DNA of 64,000 nucleotides from Clostridium gasigenes (lineage in GTDB: Bacteria > Bacillota > Clostridia > Clostridiales > Clostridiaceae), in NCBI RefSeq assembly GCF_900104115.1, contig NZ_FNJM01000006.1:70468-134467 (forward strand), in the 5' to 3' direction. Position numbers and translations under genes: made by a program. Below are positions 58,205 through 64,000 of the stretch, piece after piece. A model generated the notes under the pieces. It was not told where the DNA came from, ran no database searches, and saw only the letters and a list, made by a program, of their open reading frames with translations. The stretch's first letter is position 1. The number at the start of each line of letters is the position of its first letter.

Positions 58205-59050
58205 CTAGTCAACCCTTTGTATAGCTATACCTATCATTCCTCTTCCTGAATGAGCTGCAGACATAGCGCCAACTAATGTTAATTCGACTGATACTACATT
58301 ATGTAAGTTTCTTAGGTTTTCCATGAACTTAGTGCCTTCTTCTAAAGCATCACCTTGAAGTACCCAAAGTTTACACTTTCCTTCCGTAAGATGTTCTTTA
58401 ATTATTTCATGAAGTTTTGAAAGAGATTGTTTTCTACCTCTAACTTTGGCAATAGAACAATAAACTCCTGTCTTATCCATTGTAATAATAGGTTTTAAAT
58501 GTAGGAATTGTCCTATAGCACCAGCGAGTTTTCCTATTCTTCCACCTTTTATTAAGTATTCTAATGTATTTAAAGTATAGTATCCGACTACATTTTCACG
58601 TGCTTTAGGAAGATATTCTAATATTTCTTCATAAGATTTACCCGCTTGTACCATTTTGGAAGCTTCTAATACAATAACGCCTTGACAATAGCCTATTATT
58701 TTACTATCAAAAATAGTAGATGTTAAATTAGGGTGTCCTTCTAATGCAAGCCTGAAAGCATTAAATGTTCCTGATAGTGCTTTAGATACACTAATAGCAA
58801 TTACATGAGTGTAACCAGCTGCCTCTATTTGACTAAGAACCCTTTCACAAGTTTTTGGGCTTGGTAGTGAAGTTGTTGGAATTTCAGTTTCTAAAGAATT
58901 ATAAACCTCTTCAGAAGTTATATTTATTTTATCTTCAAATTCACCATGTGAGTAGATTATTCTTAGCGGCGAAAGATGGATATCGTTTTCTTTCATAGTT
59001 TCTAAAGTTAAATCGCATGCACTATCAGTTACTATTGCAATCTTTTGCAT
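58205..59050 (-). CDS. DegV-family fatty-acid-binding protein (second)
   Basis: 281 residues. DegV domain: IAIVTDSACDLTLETMKEND, EIPTTSLPSPKTCERVLSQI, VIAISVSKALSGTFNAFRLA, LNTLEYLIKGGRIGKLAGAIG and LKPIITMD. Members bind fatty acids, some acting as FakB with kinase FakA in phospholipid synthesis; no fakA is here. ATG behind GGAGGC. Own promoter with an operator; followed directly by padR. Confidence 0.92.
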   Translation of the reverse strand: MQKIAIVTDSACDLTLETMKENDIHLSPLRIIYSHGEFEDKINITSEEVYNSLETEIPTTSLPSPKTCERVLSQIEAAGYTHVIAISVSKALSGTFNAFRLALEGHPNLTSTIFDSKIIGYCQGVIVLEASKMVQAGKSYEEILEYLPKARENVVGYYTLNTLEYLIKGGRIGKLAGAIGQFLHLKPIITMDKTGVYCSIAKVRGRKQSLSKLHEIIKEHLTEGKCKLWVLQGDALEEGTKFMENLRNLHNVVSVELTLVGAMSAAHSGRGMIGIAIQRVD

Positions 59051-59087
59051 AAAAGTTGCCTCCTTAAAATTTAATAAATATGTCTAG

Positions 59088-59123
59088 ATTATAGCATAAA
59101 ATAAAACTATATCAATAGTGATA
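59088..59123 (-). promoter_or_regulatory. Promoter and operator of the second degV
   Basis: On the minus strand -35 TTGATA (59110-59115), 16 bases, -10 TATAAT (59088-59093). The palindrome TATCA-ATAG-TGATA (59110-59123) covers the -35. Confidence 0.75.
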
Positions 59124-59137
59124 AGGTTAGTCATATT

Positions 59138-59188
59138 AAAAAAAATAACAAGCAAATATATATTTAACATTTACTTGTTATTTTTTAA
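59138..59188. repeat. Dispersed hairpin repeat, copy M
   Basis: AAAAATAACAAGCAAAT and ATTTACTTGTTATTTTT form a 17-bp stem with one mismatch around an 11-base loop, between the two degV genes; it may end the upstream degV transcript. Confidence 0.72.
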
Positions 59189-59230
59189 AAATTATTTAAC
59201 AAATATTACCGCTTAATATGCAAATTTATT

Positions 59231-60076
59231 TTAATAAATTTTGTGAATAGCTAATCCTATTAATCCCGGACCAACGTGGACACCTAATGCAGGACTAATT
59301 GAAGCTATACCAATTTCTACTATATTCTCTAAGTTTTTAATGCTTTCTAAGTAAGCTCTTCCTTCTTCAAGGGCTCCACCTTGTAGCACTTGAATTTTAC
59401 ATTTACCTTTGCTTAAAGCTTCTTTTAAGATATCAGTAAGTTTTGAAAGAGCTTGTTTTCTACCTCTAGCTTTACAAGCTGTATAGTAAACACCATTATC
59501 ATCAACACCTATAACAGGCTTTAAATTAAGTAATTCGCCAATAGTACCAGCAACTTTACCTATTCTTCCACCTATCTTTAAATACTCAAGAGTATTTAAA
59601 GTAAAGTATGCTGATATTCTTCCTCTAAGTTTAGGAAGATTGGATATTATATTTTCGAATGATTGACCTTCTTTAATAGCTTTAGCAGCTTCTAATACAA
59701 TCATACCTTCGCCATATGCTAGCATCTTTGTATCATAAACATGAGAAATCAATTTTGGATGATCTTCTAAAGCTAATCTTACGGCATTAAAAGTTCCAGA
59801 TAATCCACTTGATATAGTAATGGCAATTACATGAGTATATCCTTCTTCTTCTAATTTAGTTAAGACAGAATTTATTTTTTTAGTACTAGGAAGTGATGTT
59901 GAAGGAATCTCGATTCCTAATTTTTCATAGACTTCCTCTGGAGTAATAGATACTCTATCTTCAAATTCTCCATAAGAGTAAATAATATTAAGAGGAAGCA
60001 TATTTATATTATTCTCTTTTAATGTTTCTAATGATAAATCACAACTACTATCAGTTATTAAAGCAATTTTTTGCAT
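59231..60076 (-). CDS. DegV-family fatty-acid-binding protein (first)
   Basis: 281 residues, the same length as its tandem paralogue: IALITDSSCDLSLETLKENN, IPSTSLPSTKKINSVLTKLE, VIAITISSGLSGTFNAVRLA, LNTLEYLKIGGRIGKVAGTI. ATG 60076 with AAAGGAG nine bases upstream is preferred to the TTG at 60112. Its promoter region holds two copies of the shared palindrome, its sibling's one. Duplicated degV genes are common in Firmicutes and may bind different fatty acids. Confidence 0.92.
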   Translation of the reverse strand: MQKIALITDSSCDLSLETLKENNINMLPLNIIYSYGEFEDRVSITPEEVYEKLGIEIPSTSLPSTKKINSVLTKLEEEGYTHVIAITISSGLSGTFNAVRLALEDHPKLISHVYDTKMLAYGEGMIVLEAAKAIKEGQSFENIISNLPKLRGRISAYFTLNTLEYLKIGGRIGKVAGTIGELLNLKPVIGVDDNGVYYTACKARGRKQALSKLTDILKEALSKGKCKIQVLQGGALEEGRAYLESIKNLENIVEIGIASISPALGVHVGPGLIGLAIHKIY

Positions 60077-60114
60077 AATATTAACTCCTTTGTTACATTT
60101 AATTCTATGCAAAT

Positions 60115-60178
60115 ATTATATCATAAATTTTATATGCATATCAATAGTGATAAGATAAGATAATTATCACTATTGATA
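60115..60178 (-). promoter_or_regulatory. Promoter with tandem operators of the first degV
   Basis: On the minus strand -35 TTGATA (60139-60144), 18 bases, -10 TATAAT (60115-60120). Palindromes TATCA-N4-TGATA at 60139-60152 and 60165-60178 are 26 bases apart, on opposite sides of the helix by about half a turn, and form one larger inverted repeat. Confidence 0.75.
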
Positions 60179-60208
60179 TAGTTTAACCAAATTTTAAAAA
60201 AAAATCCC

Positions 60209-61198
60209 TTAATTAAAAGAAATGTCTGTATTGTTATTTACAATATGCCAAATAGTTTTGCCAGGTGATAGGGGAACTATATCTCCATTAATATCATAAA
60301 GTATAGTTTTATCATTTTCATCTGACTTTTTCCAGAGTACATTTACATATCTACCATTTGAAAATACATAGCCATCTCCTTCACCTATAAGATCTATATC
60401 TAAATGCAAATTATCATCTTGAAGAGATATTGTAGTTTTTTGAATAACTACATTAGCAAAGCTAAGCTGTTTATTAGTAGAAGCGTCTAAAGCTATTTTG
60501 CCATCCATTGATTTTTTATATACATTATCTTCATATAAATATGAGGTATCGTAACTTTTGTTCAAATTCAATCTTATATTTGATATAGAAGTTAAAACTT
60601 CATTTGAGTAGTAAGCTTTATTAAATTCTGCAAATGGTTTTGGAATTGATAAAAATTTTTTATCAATAATGGAATCTAATATATTTTTAGAAGAGGTGTA
60701 TAAGTTGTGAGGTGACTTTCTTTTGGGATCTCTCCAAAAATATGATCCGTTAGATAGTTCATTTATACTCATAATAGAGCTATCTTTAGAAATACTAGTT
60801 AGAGCATCCACAGATCCTCCGCAGTGAGCAAAAGATAAATTATTTTCTAAAGCTAGCTCTAAAAAATAAGGTCTAATGCTTCGTACAGGTCCAATTATAT
60901 CAGCACTATCTTTATGAAAAAGAGCCATAAACCTAGGAATTCCGCCTTCTGCAGATGTTTCATAAATAACATCTGCAGATCCAAGTCCACTTTGAGGTCG
61001 TGAAGAAGTAGAGTTTTCAATCATAACCATAAATGGTGTATTAGAATTAGTAGATTCTTTAATGTTCTCACCTGTATAAAATGAAGGAACCATGCCATCC
61101 ATATTAGTAGAGGTTTTAAGGCTAGAATCTTCTTTAGGGGAACACCCAATTAAACTTATAATTATTATTATAGAAAGTAGTGAAAATTTTGACTTCAT
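60209..61198 (-). CDS. DUF3048 (YerB-like) lipoprotein
   Basis: 329 residues. Signal peptide with lipobox LIGC (Cys at about 19). DUF3048 marks: PFMVMIENSTSSRPQSGLGS, ADVIYETSAEGGIPRFMALF, VGPVRSIRP-like IIGPVRSIRPYFLELALEN and FWRDPKRKSPHNLYTS; C-terminal KTIWHIVN. Equal to B. subtilis YerB, function unknown. ATG behind AGGAGAA. Divergent from nrdD. Confidence 0.9.
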   Translation of the reverse strand: MKSKFSLLSIIIIISLIGCSPKEDSSLKTSTNMDGMVPSFYTGENIKESTNSNTPFMVMIENSTSSRPQSGLGSADVIYETSAEGGIPRFMALFHKDSADIIGPVRSIRPYFLELALENNLSFAHCGGSVDALTSISKDSSIMSINELSNGSYFWRDPKRKSPHNLYTSSKNILDSIIDKKFLSIPKPFAEFNKAYYSNEVLTSISNIRLNLNKSYDTSYLYEDNVYKKSMDGKIALDASTNKQLSFANVVIQKTTISLQDDNLHLDIDLIGEGDGYVFSNGRYVNVLWKKSDENDKTILYDINGDIVPLSPGKTIWHIVNNNTDISFN

Positions 61199-61386
61199 AG
61201 TTATTCTCCTTTATTTTATAATAGATAAAAGAATTTAATAAAAATATATATTATTAACAATATATTACAAGTCATAAGAAAAATATGTCTACAATTAAAA
61301 ATTTATATTTATATAAAAAAGGTTAAAAAATGAAGATAGAGGGATGTAGTTTGAGGTTAATGAATAGTATGTTACTTTTATCATCT

Positions 61387-61437
61387 TTGATTAGAAAAAA
61401 TATATAGAGTATAATAGTAAAATACTATATATTGTGT
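61387..61437 (+). promoter_or_regulatory. Promoter and NrdR-like box of nrdD
   Basis: TTGATT (61387-61392), 17 bases, TATAAT (61410-61415). ATACTATATATTGTGT (61422-61437) matches the NrdR box ACAC-W-ATAT-N-W-GTGT at 15 of 16 bases and sits at the start of transcription. A weaker 13-of-16 match, AAAAAATATATAGAGT (61395-61410), lies in the spacer. NrdR represses reductase genes when dATP is high. Confidence 0.72.
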
Positions 61438-61453
61438 AACGGGGGTCGAATTA

Positions 61454-63571
61454 ATGCTACATGTAGTGAAAAGAGACGGAAGAGAAGTAAAATTCAATGC
61501 AGAGAAGATAGCGATAGCTATTAGAGGTGCTGGGATTGAGGTAGGACAAAAGCTTAAAGAGAGTCAGGTCCTAGATACTGTGCAAAAAGTAATTAGTTAT
61601 ATAGAGGTATCTGGAAAGGATAAGGTAACTGTAGAAGAAATTCAAAATTTAGTGGAGAAAGCATTATTTGATAGAAATTACGAAATAATAGCTAAGGCTT
61701 ATGATAAATATAGAAAACAAAGAACTCAAGTTAGAGAAAAGAAATCTGACTTAATGAAAGCTATAGAACAAATTGGAGTAGAGACAGATAGAGATAATGC
61801 AAATGTAGGAAATAACTTTAGTTCTAAGTTATTAAGAATTGCATCAGAATCTAATAAATGGCATACTCTAGCATCAATGCCAAAGAATTTAGCAAAAGGT
61901 CATGAAAATGGAGATTTATATTATCATGATTTAGATAGTTACAACTTAACAACAAATTGCTTGCATATACCAACTAAAGAAATGCTACTTAGTGGATTTA
62001 ATACTGGGTATGGAACAATTAATGCACCAAGAAGAATAGAAACAGCTGCAGAGCTATCATGTATATTACTTCAATCAACCCAAAACGATATGTTTGGTGG
62101 GCAATCCCATCCAGATTTTGATAATGATATGGGTATTTTTGTTGAGCCTACAAGACAAGAAGTTAGAGCAGAACTTAAGGGTTATGGAATTGAAGGAGAT
62201 AAGTTAGAGAAGTTAGTTGAAGAGAAAGTAAGAACTAGAGTGCATCAAGCTATGCAAGGCGTTGTATATAATCTTAATACTATGCATTCAAGAGCTGGTT
62301 CACAAGTTCCTTTTAGTTCTTTAAATCTTGGAATTCCAGATTCTAAAGATGCTGCATTAGTTTGTGAAGTATTCTTGCAAGAGTATGAAAAAGGTTTAGG
62401 AAAAGGCGAACAACCAATTTTCCCTAACATTATTTTTAGAGTTAAAGAAGGGGTAAATAGAGAATCAGAAGATGAGTACCATTATCTTTATAAATTAGCT
62501 TGCAAGGTAGCAGCTAAAAGAATGAACCCAACTTTTATGAATATAGATGCTGATTTTAATAAAGAATATTACGATATGGGATATATGCCTGCAACTATGG
62601 GGTGTAGAACATACTTAATGAAGAATGTAAATGGTGAGCCAGGTTGTAAAGGAAGAGGAAACATTGCTCCAACAACAATTAACCTACCAAGAGTGGGAAT
62701 ACAAGCTAATAAAGATATAGATAAATTCTTTGAAATATTAAAAGCAAGATTAGATATGGCAAAGGATTCACTACTTCATAGATACGGCGTATTAAAGAAC
62801 CTTAAAGTTAAGGATCTTCCATTTGTTGCAGGTCAAAATTTAATGAAGGGTTCAGAAGATTTAGGTCCAGACGATTCTATAGAACCAATCTTGAAGCAAG
62901 GTACTTGGGGAATTGGATTTATAGGACTTGCAGAAACTTTAATAGCTTTAACAGGTAAACATCATGGTGAAGATGAAGAAACAAGAAACCTTGGTGAAAA
63001 AATAGTAACATTCATGAGAGAATATACTGATAGAGTAACAGAAGAAACTTCATTGAACTGGAGTTGTTATGCAACACCAGCAGAAGGTTTATCAGGAAAG
63101 TTCATTAAACAAGATAAGAAAGCATTTGGTATTATAAAAGGAGTAACAGATAAAGATTACTATACAAATAGTTATCATGTTCCTGTTTATTACTCAATAT
63201 CAATTAAGCGTAAAATAGATATTGAAGCTCCATACCATAAGATGTGTAATGCTGGTCATATTAGTTACTTAGAAGTAGATGATTGCCCATCAGGTGAAGC
63301 TATTATGGATATACTTAACTATGCATATAAGAATACTAATATTAGTTACTTAGGTATTAACTTCCACATAAGATATTGTAAAGATTGTGGAACATACCTT
63401 CAAAGTAATGAAAATAAATGTACAAAATGTAGTAGTACAGATATTCAAGGTATTTCAAGAGTAACAGGATATTTAAGCTTGGATGAAAGATTTGGACCAG
63501 GTAAATATCATGAAAGACAAGATAGAAGATCACATACAGGAACTGACAAAAATAATTATCAAGTTTTATAA
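61454..63571 (+). CDS. nrdD: Anaerobic ribonucleoside-triphosphate reductase
   Basis: Glycyl-radical enzyme making dNTPs without oxygen. 705 residues. N-terminal ATP-cone (VVKRDGREVKFNAEKIAIAI), catalytic core with TTNCLHIPT, FPNIIFRVK and ATMGCRTYLM, C-terminal four-Cys zinc site (CKDCGTYL, CTKCSS) and the glycyl-radical loop SRVTGYLSLD. All key residues are present. ATG behind GGGGG. The activase nrdG, usually next, is not in this window. Confidence 0.96.
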   Translation: MLHVVKRDGREVKFNAEKIAIAIRGAGIEVGQKLKESQVLDTVQKVISYIEVSGKDKVTVEEIQNLVEKALFDRNYEIIAKAYDKYRKQRTQVREKKSDLMKAIEQIGVETDRDNANVGNNFSSKLLRIASESNKWHTLASMPKNLAKGHENGDLYYHDLDSYNLTTNCLHIPTKEMLLSGFNTGYGTINAPRRIETAAELSCILLQSTQNDMFGGQSHPDFDNDMGIFVEPTRQEVRAELKGYGIEGDKLEKLVEEKVRTRVHQAMQGVVYNLNTMHSRAGSQVPFSSLNLGIPDSKDAALVCEVFLQEYEKGLGKGEQPIFPNIIFRVKEGVNRESEDEYHYLYKLACKVAAKRMNPTFMNIDADFNKEYYDMGYMPATMGCRTYLMKNVNGEPGCKGRGNIAPTTINLPRVGIQANKDIDKFFEILKARLDMAKDSLLHRYGVLKNLKVKDLPFVAGQNLMKGSEDLGPDDSIEPILKQGTWGIGFIGLAETLIALTGKHHGEDEETRNLGEKIVTFMREYTDRVTEETSLNWSCYATPAEGLSGKFIKQDKKAFGIIKGVTDKDYYTNSYHVPVYYSISIKRKIDIEAPYHKMCNAGHISYLEVDDCPSGEAIMDILNYAYKNTNISYLGINFHIRYCKDCGTYLQSNENKCTKCSSTDIQGISRVTGYLSLDERFGPGKYHERQDRRSHTGTDKNNYQVL

Positions 63572-63584
63572 AATATATACCTAG

Positions 63585-63625
63585 CAGGGTGATTCGTGTT
63601 GATCAACACGAATCACCCTGTTTTT
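63585..63625. terminator. Strong terminator of nrdD
   Basis: Perfect palindrome CAGGGTGATTCGTGTT-GATC-AACACGAATCACCCTG followed by five T. Confidence 0.95.
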
Positions 63626-63626
63626 A

Positions 63627-64000
63627 TTAATTATATATATCGGAAAATTCAATCTGTATTTTTTCAACATTTGTTTGAATTGTAAAATCTTTTTTTGAAT
63701 CCTCATTATTAGAATTAGAAACAATCTTAACAGGTAGGCTTATTATAAATTCAGTACCTTCGTTATACTTACTTTTTACATCAATTTTACCGTCATGCAT
63801 TTCAACTAAAGATTTAACTATAGATAATCCTATACCGCTACCTTCATGATTTCTACTTAATAAAGGGTCTACTTGTTTAAACCTTTGGAAAATTTGTTGT
63901 AGCTTATCTTCTGGAATTCCTCTACCATTGTCCTTTACAGAAATTATAACATAATCATTTTTATCATATACAGAAACCTCAATAGTGGCTCCTGCCTTAG
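63627..64000 (-). CDS. Histidine kinase, C-terminal ATPase end (5'-truncated by window edge)
   Basis: Open minus-strand frame from the right edge to a TAA at 63627-63629, about 123 codons. It carries the HATPase G1 box VKDNGRGIPEDKL, F box QIFQRFKQVD and G2 box GSGIGLSIVKSLVEMHDGKI, then a 35-residue tail after FIISLPVKI. It is the 3' end of a sensor kinase; start and sensor are outside. Convergent with nrdD. Confidence 0.9.
   Translation of the reverse strand, partial: KAGATIEVSVYDKNDYVIISVKDNGRGIPEDKLQQIFQRFKQVDPLLSRNHEGSGIGLSIVKSLVEMHDGKIDVKSKYNEGTEFIISLPVKIVSNSNNEDSKKDFTIQTNVEKIQIEFSDIYN

Overview
The window is a stretch of low-GC, AT-rich Firmicute chromosome, most likely a spore-forming anaerobe of the genus Clostridium. 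Evidence for this: strong AGGAGG-type ribosome binding sites, many TTG starts, T-box leaders, spore genes (Csp protease, SleC, SpmA/SpmB), an oxygen-independent ribonucleotide reductase (NrdD), a CcpA-like LacI regulator, and the conserved metG-tatD-yabE-rnmV-ksgA order. No rRNA, tRNA, transposase, phage gene or CRISPR array was found.

Layout. 1-8.6 kb: 3' part of carB, a proline-rich surface protein, a small gene under two LexA-like boxes, a long glutamine synthetase, a membrane MutS-like ATPase and glutamate racemase. 8.7-14.2 kb: a STAS-like protein, cyclophilin, a DUF3783-like protein, an XRE regulator with a serine-less S24-like tail, then a germination pair (Csp subtilisin and SleC). 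14.3-19.7 kb: an H-NOX/chemoreceptor fusion, a YkvI-like transporter, a lipoprotein and a radical SAM protein. 19.8-29 kb: a Kdp potassium module with a kinase-less KdpD, two receiver proteins without a DNA-binding domain, a PAS histidine kinase and kdpABC. 29-44.2 kb: CAP protein, rRNA methyltransferase, BFD-like Fe-S protein, T-box-controlled ileS, ccpA-like gene, spmA-spmB, ACT protein, two M24 peptidases and two half-size FUSC exporters. 44.3-52.4 kb: T-box-controlled metG, a second MetRS-like protein with altered signatures, tatD, yabE, rnmV, ksgA. 52.5-64 kb: Clostridium-type hypothetical proteins and lipoproteins, an Mrp ATPase, a ferredoxin, TPP-riboswitch thiT, a degV-degV-padR block with shared operators, a DUF3048 lipoprotein, nrdD with an NrdR-like box, and the 3' end of a histidine kinase.

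Most notable beyond ordinary annotation: (1) a dispersed family of intergenic hairpins built on AAAAATAACTAGT / ACTAGTTATTTTT, often bounded by AAGGCAtc...gatGCCTT, with about a dozen full, partial or diverged copies, including a 159-bp inverted-repeat element; (2) a small SOS-like gene with LexA-type boxes in its promoter; (3) a Csp protease whose reading frame starts at an ATA or ATT codon behind a perfect ribosome binding site; (4) an O2-type H-NOX domain fused to a chemoreceptor; (5) a MetRS paralogue with degenerate HIGH and KMSKS motifs; (6) a palindrome TATCA-N4-TGATA on the -35 of both degV genes, probably read by the co-encoded PadR regulator; (7) a Kdp sensory system split into separate proteins.
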